A stretch of 64,000 nt of DNA, from assembly GCA_948099385.1 (NCBI GenBank), contig CANUEZ040000193.1:1872501-1936500 (forward strand), read 5' to 3'. The notes beneath the pieces were generated by a model. That model was not told the DNA's origin, searched no databases, and was given only the letters and a program-made list of their open reading frames with translations. The position numbers and the translations under genes were made by a program. This DNA is from Fasciola hepatica. Its lineage: Eukaryota > Platyhelminthes > Trematoda > Plagiorchiida > Fasciolidae. This document shows, piece by piece, positions 10,701 to 21,560 of the stretch (its first letter is position 1; each line of letters begins with the position of its first letter).

Positions 10701-11791
10701 ACAACACAGCGTTAGTTACATGAATCGTAGCGACAGAGGCATTTTTTATGCCATCAGTTATTACTGTGTTCTTAGCAAGACAACACAAGTCAGCCTCCGA
10801 AAACGATGAATAAATTTTAAGAAGGTAATGGAACTAAATTCGATATCTGGTGAAAAGGGAATCGATGTATGTACAACTGACTACTGAAAGCAAGAAATCA
10901 CGCCTATTGATTTCAGTGAACGAGGCCAATTCGATCAGAACACATGCACGAATTTGTTAGACATACATCAAGATTATCTAAGGTAAATGTTTCTTTCTTC
11001 CACGCTAATCGGCACAATAAAACTGGGTGGTTATCCTGCCAACTAACGGAGTTTATTGAATAGGCAACTTAGTATTCGTTCTTTTTGTAACGGTTCACAT
11101 TGACTGACCACAAATGCTGATAGTCTGACGTGCGGTACGTTGGTAACACGTCCAACCTGTAAACTGATATAGCTTAAAAACAAAAAGCATGGATAAAATA
11201 TATAGGATATGTATGTGGATGTTGAAAATTTGAACACTATAAAATTTCGGTTGATCAGTTTATGTCACCATTAGTAAAGCTTTGTAAGAACAGTAAACTC
11301 TTTCGCATGATGATGAAATTTGAAGCCAAAGTATCCACCATATTTTAAGGAACTCCCAGAAAAAATATTTGCAGCTTTCTGCCATGATCTCAATTACGTG
11401 AAGGACGCAAGATGTTCGTTACCGACTTTTTTTTCTTACGGCAAAATACCTTGTTGGAGTGTCAACAATGAATATTTTAAAATACTACCCCGTGAGTTGA
11501 AGTGATGAGTTCAGCAATGCTGAGTTTGAACGACTTTTGTAAATAATGTTCCTATAACATTTCTACCCGTAGTACTCATCGTAGATCTCATCCACCCATA
11601 GCCCATCTTCTCTGTTTCTAATGTTCTGACAATATTTTAAGGTATATATTGTTTGAACATTCCACGTTTATATTCCTGACTCATCTATCCCATTCTTGTT
11701 TCAGTCGACTGGTCGGACTTCGTTCGTATTTCCCCTTAAGAATCGATGGAAGACACGTTCAGGATTCACTGGCCGCTGGTGTTCTATATTG
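7706..11791 (+). CDS. Secreted CUB-like protein, four-exon model (C-terminus not found)
   Basis: Proposed exons: 7706-7805 (ATG, then basic MRLSRL and hydrophobic LAVLQFVVVL, a signal peptide; donor A|GTAAGG), 8865-9023 (acceptor GAGTTCAG; donor CAA|GTAAGT), 10062-10243 (donor AAT|GTGAGA) and 11705-11791 (acceptor TTCTTGTTTCAG; donor TTG|GTGAGC). Phases agree at all three junctions (1, 1, 0). The joined product is about 175 residues: a first half starting KCLFIVLPFS, a second half with LC..., SNNEFIEI, and a closing strand SFVFPLKNRW followed by SGFTGRW, the order expected for a CUB domain. CUB domains are extracellular binding modules; ligand and partner are unknown. The acceptor of exon 3 is the weakest point. 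A terminal exon was not identified. Confidence 0.5.
8309..8655 (-). CDS. Possible exon, CUB-like, unassigned
   Basis: The minus-strand frame contains NPNEIILFTINSLFQ and then CLSVYSNK, which could be the I-L-F strand and the L-x-V-Y strand of a CUB domain. An ATTCT|GTAAAC donor lies at its end (8308). The acceptor (AACGAG) is weak. The segment would sit within the first intron of the + strand model. Low certainty. Confidence 0.2.
10487..10795 (-). CDS. Possible exon, unassigned
   Basis: An open minus-strand segment of about 100 codons includes LCCLAKN near its start and GGYANVIVMSDSRSQ near its end. The latter recalls the strand-plus-SDS close of a CUB domain. A CCGCT|GTATGG donor is possible near 10486. 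No strong acceptor is visible, and it lies within an intron of the + strand model. I do not assign a function. Confidence 0.2.
11375..11491 (+). CDS. Duplicate second-half exon, offset by one base
   Basis: This 117-base segment has a TTTGCAG acceptor and a CCC|GTGAGT-type donor. Its peptide (TFCHDLN..., RCSLP, SVNNEYFKIL) parallels the exon at 10062-10243 (KLCSLP..., RCQSS, SNNEFIEI), including the NNE motif just before the donor, so it is probably a duplicated exon. It accepts the incoming phase from 8865-9023 but ends one base out of phase with 11705-11791. Using it instead of the first copy would give a stop about ten residues later. It could be a decayed copy or an alternative short-form exon. 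Confidence 0.4.
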
Positions 11792-12211
11792 GTGAGCTTG
11801 TCCCTTCCCGAAAAATCCGTCAAATCAATGAGTTTTCAACTTCGCTCTTTACTTATCCCGTTGCACCAGGCATATATATTGCTGTTTCCTGTGCCAACTT
11901 TTAAAAAATCCGAGGATAAATACAGCACGACACATATCTCACTTAATGTACATTTTCGAAGCTTGAATTAGTGAACACAGAATCTTAATATCAAATCATC
12001 AAATTCACTATTTTGAATAAAACCATTCGAATCGATGGATGCATTGACCATCCGACAGGCACACTAAAATGTCGCTAGTAGCCAACCGGTCACGGCAGGT
12101 TCTTACCAACTGGCACCAGATAAACTGGATTTCGCCAAACATGAGTCAGATGCATTACTCTCCGAAGCAATTGCTGGTCGTTCTCACAGTTCATGGGACT
12201 CGCTTTTATAC
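11792..12211. other. No recognised gene
   Basis: Downstream of the last exon of the + strand model. I found no convincing terminal exon here. Confidence 0.4.
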
Positions 12212-12420
12212 CTGGTTCTTAAAAACACAGCAATGACTTGCAACCGTGTGGTGAACATTTCACACTGAACTCGGTTTCCCTTTATGACAGTTTTCTCATG
12301 CCCTACATGAGCGACATCACAGTACCACTTCACTGCACGACTGTTTTTTCCAGAAGCGATTTCTTTGAGCTTTTGATTACAGTTTAGTCGAGAAAAATGC
12401 TTTCTACTTATTCCTTTAAT
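12212..12420 (-). CDS. Possible exon, CUB-like, unassigned
   Basis: 209-base minus-strand segment with a GATTTCAACCAG acceptor before 12420 and a very good donor (ACCAG|GTATAA) at 12211. The open frame has cysteines in YCDVAHVG and QCEMFTTRLQVIAVFLR; the last part is a plausible hydrophobic beta strand. It ends in the phase required by 4856-5083. No family assignment beyond a loose CUB resemblance. Confidence 0.3.
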
Positions 12421-13214
12421 CTGGTTGAAATCCCACATATGCCATTTGGGAATGCAAATTATGTTCCAATCAGTCTACAGGCCTATCGACAGTACTACTC
12501 GAGATTTGGCACCTGTTCACCACTTTATCAGTGATGTACCAATTGCCTCGTCCAACGTAGATGAACATGTTCAGCATGTGACGCTGCAAGTTCAAATTTT
12601 GACAAAATAAAGAAAGATTTTCAGTCCCCGTGAATATGAACATGTCAAATTTTAACTAGCAGCATTGGGAAAGGCCATGCTCCTAACTGATCCCATTCCG
12701 TCCTCTACGTTGGTGATAGCGGAGTAAACATCTGACTTTGCCAAAGGAGCTGTTCTGCAACGAATAGTTTCTGAGGTGAAGTAACCAAAAGATAATTTCT
12801 CTTGACGGCATGATATATCGAGGCTGAGTCGAATTGTGTTGCATATGCTTTGTCGCGTATTCAGCTTAGTGCTATTATTTCCTATGTGCAGCACAGGCAC
12901 AGAATACATTTGGCGTGGAACCCGTTCATTCTTCGTCATTCCAATGTCAATGTGTACGACTGACCACTAGTCACAGTACTGATTTCTGCGACACGTCTAC
13001 TGAACTATCGCGATCAGTCGTATGCTCTTCATATCTGTACGTGTGGTTTCACATCCAGGTATCGCGGTCGGTCTCCTACTAGTTGCTGCACGATACTTGT
13101 GGCCGCCCGTGTACAAAGATGTTCGTATATGGTAAAACAATATTGGGAATATCAACGATATTAGGTGCATAGATACTTAGTTTTGCTTGTTATGCCTGAT
13201 GCTTTCTTTTTATC
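12421..13214. other. No recognised gene
   Basis: Contains a 95-codon minus-strand open segment (12652-12939) with a cysteine-containing hydrophobic stretch (TIRLSLDISCRQEKLSFGYF), but its splice signals are weak. Nothing else stands out. Confidence 0.3.
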
Positions 13215-13690
13215 CAGTTCACGTAGACATCGTGGGTGCATTGTCTCCACCGCACAAGTGTACCTACTTTTCATCGTGTATCGATAGATTGAGTAGATTT
13301 TCCTCAAACTAATCCAATAGCTATGGCAACAGCCGAATCTGTGACTTGCCGTCTAATTTGACGATGAATAGCAAAATATGGCCGTCCTTCTAAAATTACT
13401 AAAATTGGAGGGCAACAGTATGAGTGTGACCTATTCTCTTTCATGGCGCATATGCTGGGCACGGAAAGCACTCGAAGGAACGCTGATGTCATCCCATTGT
13501 CGGCCCGTAACACACACAAGAGTCCTGAGTGGTTCAAAACGTTACTCTAGTTCTACTGGGGATCGGATTTCGCTTAAAGTCAGGCGTCCAATATTCCGTC
13601 ACAGAACTCATCTACGGCATGAAATTAGGACTGCCTGAGGAATACTTTATGCCACGAAATTCAGATCCACACAAGGTATGAACCTTCAAA
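13215..13690 (+). pseudogene. Ty3/gypsy integrase relic
   Basis: Three-frame reading on the + strand gives, in order, HVDIVGALSPPHKCTYF, CIDRLSRF, YGRPSKITKIGGQQYE, LLGI and VTELIYGMKLGLPEEYFMP. These match the integrase core and the following region of Ty3/gypsy elements (D.VGP...T..DR..RW; P..I..DRG.QF; LG.R......S..EL.YG..L.LPGEF). Stops and frameshifts separate the pieces, so it is an old dead fragment. It is more diverged than the copies at 16.2-18.7 and 57.1-58.6 kb. No LTR was seen next to it. Confidence 0.7.
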
Positions 13691-13759
13691 CCAATAGAAA
13701 CCGTGGAAACATTCCCCAGCTATTTCATGCTTGGTAGGAATCATTAGCAATGCACATCC

Positions 13760-13850
13760 AAAAAGCCCCAACTCGGAGTCGAACCCAGGCTGATCGATTG
13801 TTAAGCTGCTGTGACCACGACCACTTGGTAATTATTCACCATTGGTAGGG
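13760..13850 (-). repeat. tRNA-like segment, possible SINE head
   Basis: On the minus strand, GGGTTCGACTCC (13775-13786 reversed) is a good RNA polymerase III B box. Upstream is TGGTCGTGGTCACAG, a plausible degenerate A box. The intervening length is tRNA-like, but the cloverleaf stems do not pair well, so this looks like a tRNA-derived SINE head or decayed tRNA rather than a functional tRNA gene. I did not see a second copy in the window. Confidence 0.3.
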
Positions 13851-15055
13851 GAAATGGTCTCCAATAGATGACGGGATGATATCTTCTTCTAAAATAAGGG
13901 TTACTATTTCCATTGTTATAAAATTGAGCGCATCATTATAGTCCCGAATACAAACAGTATCGACTTTGAATTTTCTATAGAGTGAACAACAAAAATAATG
14001 TATGGCATATAAGTGCATCCAGAAAGGGCTCAAGCGATGATGATAAATCTGATCGGGCCGTCAGTTCCTATCCCAGATGGCATTCGATTCAACCAGAATC
14101 TTTTCGAACAGAAGTTAAGAGAACTAGATTACGCAATATATTCCGGAGCATTTCGCCACATCTTTACTGTGCCTACTGCATTCACGATGAGTGTTGCGAG
14201 TCTTTCAAAAATTCTTCGAACAGTTATTACACACTTTCGTCGTCGGTGCAAATCTAACGTAGTTCAGGACTTTTTACAGAACGAAATGTAGATAGATAAA
14301 CATTTTAGCACTGAGGATGAACGAGAGCCAAGTCAGTAAGCGTCCTTGTCAAAAAGTCGCCCGGACTTCTAACTATTTCACATGTCATCTGTACTAGTTT
14401 CCAATACACCTTTCTCATCTTAACATCTTTTACGCGACCTTCGTTGAAGGTTATTATGGATCCCAGAGTGAAATCTGGGACCTTACACGACTATTATTGG
14501 AACAACCTTCTGACTGACTTTTTCATTCACTACATGGTATTGGCTTGACATTGCATTCTGGCAAGTTGGTGAAATTTGACCTTCCCTGGGGCTATTCAGT
14601 ATTTTGTCCACATTATGTAATGACATTGGATTTCCTCACGGAAATGATGAGACACATTATAAGTATCCGATTACCAGTATTGGCAATTTTTCCACTCAGA
14701 ACCAAAGCACCGTAAGCTGAGGTAAAGACTGATTGACTAATCACAATCCACCCTGCTTTTCACAAAGAACAAAGGTTTTGAAAGTATCCCAATAATCTGA
14801 ACAAATATACCCATTGTTTTCAATCGGTTTGGCTTGTTTCTTGATCGTTTTGGTGCTTGCTAGTGAAAGATGCTAAATGAATGATGACACTAAACCGCAC
14901 TGCTATAAGATTTGTGGTATCCTATATTTGTATTTGTATCTCTAAGTTACAAGTTTGCAAGCAAGATGATTAATATCCAGTAAAAAATGTAAATAAATGC
15001 TGAAAAACTCATTTTCGGTTTTGTGCTCTGAAAACTACGGTACTGGGGGGGGGGG
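13851..15055. other. No recognised gene; G11 tract at the end
   Basis: Two overlapping + strand open segments (13982-14291) have no recognised motif. One ends ...VASLSKILRTVI... and could be a terminal exon of the model at 7706-11791, but no acceptor in the right phase is convincing. A run of 11 G lies at 15045-15055, exactly at the edge of the repeat shared with 57.1-59.8 kb. Confidence 0.35.
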
Positions 15056-16229
15056 TACTTGTTTTTGCCTTGCTCTCTATTCCGGTGATTCTATGACTTC
15101 ACCATACCAGACAAGGTCGTCTGTTAGATGCTATATGACTTAGTAAGATGGAATGGGGGAGAGAGTAGTTACACTGGGATTTTAGTCTGGAGCACTTTTT
15201 CAGTCTCAAATTTGATCCACCGAAATTCCAGATATTGATTCAATCTAAATTACATTCAAATCAGACCCATGCATTATGAGACTCCAAAAAGTGCGTAACG
15301 CTTAAGTTGAAGATGAGCATGTGGCCATCTTGTGTGTCGTTCAAACCGATCTGATACAGTTCTCAAGATCGGTCTTTCCACGTCCGTAACGAAATCCGGC
15401 TGTTCAACGCTTACACAAACGCGACGATCTGTCTCACCTAATAACTGCATGAGAAGGCACTTACAGCCGGCATTTGCAAATGGCTGTAAGGGAACCCATG
15501 TTAAGCAAAACAAGATTCTATTGTAAGTCCCAATCGCCAAAGAACCTCATGCATAGCTGTGCGTCCTGGCACCTTATTGACCACGCATTTGTTCACTACC
15601 AAAATCCTACTTTATCACTTCTCGATTGTGAACTTCACCGCTTCCCGACGAATACAGCCGCCTTCCTATATTAGATATCGTGCTCTGTTCATCTCTGTTT
15701 AACGATCGGTAGACATTACCGAATCCAACAATTTTTTTATCTAGGATTATCAGTATTTGCCATGTGATCACAGTGTTCTGACGGTCATCATGGTGGACAC
15801 TCAACCCTTCTGTCCTGTGTTCGATTTCTGCCTCCAAAGCCGGTCTATTTCCCAAATCGGCAGCCTCCAGTTGGCCGGAACCCTTCATAAAAATAATGTA
15901 CCAATAAATAAACAAAAAAGTGAATATAAAAACACAGATAAATAATGTAATTCGCACTGATAAACTATCGAGCTTGTATAATTTCGGTTTAGTGAGCACT
16001 GACATTCGTCAAACAATATCTGATCAAGAGCAACGCTGAAAAGTATGGAAATGATATGTTCACCGGATAAACACTTGCAAATAACTGAAACTATCCGCCA
16101 TTTTCTCACACAGCGTATACTATTTGCTGACTGTTTTGTGGGCTTCATGAGAATAAGTCTGATTTAAAATGTGGTAATCAAGTTTGTTCATGACTACATT
16201 TTCTAGTAATGAACCGTATTTTTCAACCA
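15056..16229. repeat. Repeat Y plus flank (inverted copy 58647-59800; partial direct copy 54660-55135)
   Basis: The whole stretch matches the reverse complement of 58647-59800. The part 15560-16040 also matches 54660-55135 in direct orientation. All three copies share GGTCATCATGGTGGACACTC followed by CTTCTGTCCTG.GTTCGA.TTCTGCC, where GTTCGA(T/C)TTC resembles a pol III B box, so Y may include a SINE-like part. The sequence lies directly downstream of the 3' LTR of the Ty3/gypsy element at 16230-18740. Confidence 0.75.
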
Positions 16230-16506
16230 TGCTGGGATCACCAGAGACTCAGTCAAACTAAAATAATCCGATGTATCACGTGGGTATAACTGTGTAGTGA
16301 AAAGGCTGACGCGATGTGACTGCAAACGCGTTTAATCCAAAAGTGAATGATCAAACCGTTACACGGGAGGACCATACGTGCGTGTGAGTGTGTCAGAAAA
16401 GCCAGTTTATTGCTGATCGGTAGGCACACGAAGCAAACGAGAGCGGACTGTGTAGTAGGACAGTAAATGTCCGGACCGATGTGTAGAAATCAATGCAAGC
16501 TCTACA
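16230..16506 (-). repeat. 3' LTR of a Ty3/gypsy element
   Basis: Reading the minus strand, a purine-rich tract (AGCGGAGGGGAGTAC) is followed at 16506 by TGTAGAGC and the segment ends in CCAGCA at 16230: TG...CA ends, 277 bases. The other copy is 58380-58646. The purine tract is the expected plus-strand primer directly before a 3' LTR. No 5' LTR exists, because the element is truncated in reverse transcriptase. Confidence 0.7.
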
Positions 16507-18740
16507 GTACTCCCCTCCGCTCGCCCCAGAGCATCGCACAAATGTGTTTAGGTGCTTGTGGAAAAAACTAAGGTTGTTGAAAACGCACGGGCTTAACAAT
16601 ATTGCGGTCAATAAGGGTTGTGAGAGAAGGGACAGTGTCAGTCTCCTGCGGAGTACTCAGATCATTGAAACATGAGGACTGGCACCGTTGGAAACAGAAG
16701 TAGTAGTTTTCATGGAGGAAACCGAATCCATGTAGTCTGAATCAAGGTATGCTACTTCAAGGCGATCAATACTGACAGTGTCTGGCCGACCAGCCTCATC
16801 GATGACAAGAAATGTTTCTCGTTACGGGAAATGACATGAAACGGTCTTGCGTGTACTGTATGTAGTCGGGGTTTAATAGCCTCACAACGAAGAAAAACTT
16901 GAGAGCATGCAGTAATTCTTTGGGGAAGTGAGTATGACAAATGAAGGACCTATTTGGAAGCAAACGGAGTGATTTCATGTACAATTGTAGTTGCCAAATA
17001 AAACTGGAGGGGTCACCAAAATCAGGAATGCACCCGAAAAACGCGCCAGGATATTAGACAGGTTTGTTGAAAACCAAACGAGCGTATGGACAAGATGGTT
17101 AAAGGAAGGGCGCCTGTCCACTTAACAGAAGGAGGGGTGGAGCCCAGAAAGAATCTCTGAATTGTCCGTGAAAGCGTTCCACTAATCCATTAGTTGTTGG
17201 TTGATATGTCGTTGTACGAAGATGTTGGAAACCAACGAAATAAATGGAATCACGGAAGAGTTTGGATTGAAATTCTGCACCTCTATCTGTGATCTTAGAT
17301 GGAAAACGAAACATAGAAATCCAATGGTGTAAAAATGTTTTGGAATTTGTTTGACTGGAGGCGTCAGCTGTGAGGACAGCCATGGGCCATCGCGTAAAAC
17401 GATCAACGCAAGTGTGGAGAAAACGGTGTCCGTCGGCCAGTGGTGAGCGACCAACAATATCTTCGTAGCCATGAGAAAAACGTGCATTGTCCGTATACAC
17501 TGTTTAGACAATATTCAGCCAGACGTAGCAATCGGGAACGAGTATGAAGGAGGCGCGTATTCCAGGATGGGAAATGGAATGCAAGTGATTACAACTCAAG
17601 CGACGAAAGGAACAGGGAACAAACGGGCGAGGCTTGCCAGTGGAGACATCAAAAACAATTGTACGATTCTCGTCAGGTAGAGATAAGTGCTTCAACACCA
17701 GGGAGAAAGATGAGTGGTAGCTCTGTAGTTCTTGGTCATTCTTTTGACCCTGTTTTATCTCGGACCAGCTGAATGCCGTTGTGTCGGTTATTGGATGAAT
17801 TCTTGGGGAGGGGGAGCGTGGGCGTCAGTCACAAGATTGCTGGATCCCTGTATATACCTAATATCGGTGGTATACTGGGAAGTGTGGTAGAGGTGCTTAA
17901 TTTCCATGGGTGAGTAAGGGTTGCTGTTTGAAGCCAATGCATAAGTTGAAAGCTTATGATTGGTGTATTGAATAAATCTCTAACCTTCCAAAATATGTCG
18001 AAAGTGTTTTACTACCAGGCAGATTGCAAGCAGTTGCCGGCTAATAGTGTTGCAATGAGTCTGAGGCGGTTGTAGCTATTGAGAGAGGAATGATAAGGAC
18101 TGTCTCATCCCATTTAAATTATGCAGCAGCTCGGAGCCAACGACTATTCGGGAGGCATCTGTCGGCAATACGAGAATAGCGTTGTCATCATTGCTTGAGT
18201 GTGCGAGCGTGCGAACTTTGGACAATGATTGCTTAGCCTCTTGGAATGCCGATTGAGCCTCGGAAGTCATTGAGAACTGGTGCAGCCCTTTCTTCAGAAG
18301 TCCAGTAACTGGCTGCAGGATCTCCGAACAGTTTGGTATGAACCGACGATAGTAGTCGATAGTGCCCAGGAATCGAGGGAGACTGTTGAAAGATTGGGGT
18401 TCCGGATGGTCCTGGATAGCATTCACTTTGTTTTGAAGTGGTCAGATACCTTCACTGTCAACATGATGGCCAAGGAAATTACCCGATTCAGCACCAAGCA
18501 TACATTTAGAGATATTGACTGAGATACCACAACCTTGGAATCTGTGGAATACCTGGCGCAAATATTCACCATGTTGGTTTTCGTCCGTGCTAGCAACGAG
18601 GAAGTCGCAAATATAAAGGCAAGTAAAATCTAGACCACAGAAAAGTTGATCCATGAATCGCTGGAATGTTTGAGCTGCGTCATGCTCTCGTAAGGCGAAA
18701 CTCATTGTGGTAAGCACGTCAGTTACGGCTGACTTACGGG
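16507..18740 (-). pseudogene. Ty3/gypsy pol relic, 5'-truncated
   Basis: Minus-strand reading order: reverse transcriptase from about 18725 (LREHDAAQTFQRFMDQL, then YICDFLVAS where YxDD is expected, FLGHHVD), the connection region (FLGTIDYYRRFIPNCSE, 18400-18100), RNase H (FRHILEG, LSTYALASNSN, TTDIRYIQGSSNLVTDA, 18060-17780), integrase (SHPGIRA, VDRFTRWPMAVL, KITDRGAEFQSKLF, TYQPTTNGLVERFHGQ, 17690-17110) and the integrase tail. The catalytic YxDD is altered and there are several stops and frameshifts, so it is dead. The 5' break at about 18740 joins directly to repeat X. Gag and protease are missing. Confidence 0.85.
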
Positions 18741-19210
18741 CACTGCACGTTCCCCCAGAATCCCAATCGGCACTATAATCCAACCTAAAATCAGACTATT
18801 CAGCACCACGCATTTAGTAAGAAGAAATCGGACTGAGATGCACACAGGAAAGGTGTGTCTATCCCATGTGTTTCCGTATGTTGCTTCACAATAGGAAACA
18901 TTCACTTTGCCGATTATGTGGCACAACCAATCTTTCAACATCGAACCAACCAGATGAACAATGCACACTGAAGAATATTATCAGGTTACATGGTTTCCTC
19001 ATGTCTCATCCTATACCAGTAAGATCCACCGTTTCATGCATTAGAATAAGCACATTACTAATCTAAGCGTATTTGACGTTTTGTCCAAGGAAATTTAGAA
19101 GTAAAAGGAGATACTTGTTACGGAATTCTACCGTGCACTGGTCGCAGTTTTCAACTGTTGTCAACTTTACAACTGAGATTCTTGGTGCTTGTTTCTACCA
19201 TGTACTTCTA
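18741..19210. repeat. Repeat X (direct copy 55305-55790; inverted copy 25440-25940)
   Basis: Begins at TCCCAATCGGCACTATAATCC and continues through CACTTTGCCGATTATGTGGCACAACC and GAACAATGCACACTGAAGAATATTATCA. The same string occurs in the same orientation at 55330-55640 and reversed at 25640-25930. In the 54.6 kb locus repeat X directly follows repeat Y; here the truncated Ty3/gypsy element separates them. Confidence 0.8.
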
Positions 19211-21099
19211 TTTAGACGAAAATTCGGGCGTGCCTCATCTCCTGATGAAGCTGCTGCCTATACTCTGTCAAACATTGTCTTCAGAGTGATTGCAGTGGCT
19301 AACACAGGTGAGAAATTTCGAGATAGTGGAGCTGTCTGCAGCAGAATTTATCAGCTCTAGGGAGGTACAATGTAGCCGCTTTCTACCAAGCACACTTTTG
19401 GCGAACTTGGACAACGATTCACTGAAACTACCCACAACCGCATTCATTCGGCTTTTCCACCCTGAGCCGACGACTTCACGTATTCATACTGACATTGAAC
19501 CAATCAAGCTCCATCATACGGAAACTGCAATAGCTGTTCGGATGAATGCCTACTGGAGGCACTGACTATGCCCTCAAGAAAACGGATATATCAGTTTCAC
19601 TCAGATGGAGAGATTCTTTGAAAATAATATTTCAAAGTGTATAGGCAACCGAAATCTGAATTGAAATCCGACTGTGACAGAGTGATTTTGTAGTTTTCCA
19701 TTTGATTTACCAGCTTTATCCACAAATCAATATTTCCTTATTCGGTTTTACATTACACAATAAATCGTTTGATAGGTGTTGCACTACAACAAATGTTGAG
19801 CTGAATAACTCCGTTTTCTGTGTCCAAGGTGGACCAGACCACAATGTTTCACTGCATCACCTGAACTATCACTGACACTTATTCTTAAGTACAAATATTC
19901 TTTATGTGCTCCATCTCTTCCCTATTGATGAATTCTTATTTCATATATCCTAACATATAGTTTGATCCCGTGGGGCGATATGCGTTTGGCTTTTTCCTCT
20001 CTTATCACGTGTTGTTTCCGGCTTTTATTTATTTGATTCCAGATTGAGTGCCTTGATTTTCACTGGGACCTGCAACTAGGGAAAATGAAGTTTACCTAAC
20101 TCAGTCTAAACCTTGTTTACTCATTTATATCGCCAATCAGCCGTGAGGTTAGAACCATGTGGATCTCATTCGTTAGTATCTCCGGTTGATTTGAGGGTTA
20201 GATTTTTCACAATCCTGTTCTGTCTGTCTAAATGTATCTGTGTGTATCTGTGTGGAAAGACATTTCACTGGCCTTCTCGAAACCCGTTTATTATGATTGT
20301 TTACACCAAAATATGATCAGCCAGTCACCTAAACTCGCACTTATTTACTTCATTTGCACCGGTCATTCGAACTTCTCGGTCCTGTCTAAAAAGAGGTTGG
20401 CGTATTGGGCATCTCGCTCGATCTTGTCAATCGAATGTCGCAATGTTGCGTGCTCTGGATCCTCGTATCTTTCCGTTTGATTGATGTAAACAGTGAAACT
20501 AACAAGTTCTGTGATTTATCCTCCAAGCTTCTTTCGATTTTGGATTATTCGTGACTAAGTTCGATAGAACCAGTTTTTGCATTGTAATTTCTAGAAGTCA
20601 TATACCCATGTACTTTTCTATTGATACAACTATTGCAGTTTCCTATGAGATATGATTTCTTTTTGAGGGTTTTTCATACTTTCGTGCCATCATTTGCAAT
20701 ATTATGGGCGTTAATCCCGTGCCCGGAATTAGATTGAGACTCCCTTCTGTAAGTGACCGAACGACTGACATAAGCGTAAAGCCCCGGATCGAACGTAATG
20801 AACACCGAGACTGTCTGGGTATACGGTTCTATTATTAAATACTCGATGTTTAAAGCTAATGAATAATACAAACCTCAATTCGTCAGGTATCTCGGGTATG
20901 ATAGTCTCTCAATATATCTTCCTAAATAAGGTGCGTCCTCCGATGCAAGAATAATGCTTGAAACTGATCAATATTCCAGAGGGGAATAAGACAGAACGCA
21001 ACTGTGCCCAAAGGGTTACCTACAATGGCAAAAGGCATTGTCGATTACGGTGCGTCAACAAAGGCAGCCGCAGCTGTATCAAGGTGCGTTCAAGACAGC
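19211..21099. other. No recognised gene
   Basis: AT-rich spacer with short open segments only (19290-19565 is the longest, 91 codons). I see no domain, splice pair or element signature that I can defend. Confidence 0.4.
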
Positions 21100-21560
21100 A
21101 CTTGAGTGTGCAATAGTGCCAACGAACCTGGTCACAGGCAGTCAGACGAGATGCGAACAAGGTCAACATGTGACACACGTGAGTGGACAGAGATTACAGT
21201 GACATGCCGCTCAAACGGGAAGCAATCAAATGAAGGAAGTGAGATGCACATAGATGAACCACGCAGTCAAGCATTTGTGAACATTCAGTCATGCCCCGTG
21301 TGCGTGAGTGTATTTGTGTGTGACGAGCGGCTCAAAACACACGCCGTCCGACGGAAAGGGTCGGGGTCTCTAGAGTGATGAGGCAGAGAGTCGAAAATCC
21401 GTGACCCGTCCACCGATTGTGTGTGTGTGTGTCTGTGTCAACAAGTGTGCGACAAGCCAGACAAGTGAGAATGGCTTTACAGGACAACGTGTGCAGCGTC
21501 TGCTATGCCAACAGTGCTAATGTCAACGGCATCGAGGTTCGACTAGTGAGGAAAATAAGC
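21100..21560. other. GC-richer, GT-repeat-bearing stretch
   Basis: This stretch is richer in G and C than its surroundings and contains a (GT)n tract at 21419-21437. A 90-codon + strand frame (21106-21378) has no recognised motif. It could be part of an unrecognised retroelement. Confidence 0.3.

Noticed and set aside
14013..14291. Terminal exon of the 7706-11791 gene
   Set aside because: The C-terminal hydrophobic stretch is suggestive, but no acceptor gives the required phase 0 in this frame and an old retroelement lies between.
16230..18740. Intact LTR retrotransposon
   Set aside because: There is only a 3' LTR; the reverse transcriptase is truncated and its YxDD motif altered, and stops are frequent.
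19284..19306. 23-base micro-exon (TCTTCAG ... ACACAG|GTGAGA)
   Set aside because: Both splice motifs are present but there is no flanking exon in a compatible frame; such pairs arise by chance in a sequence of this length.
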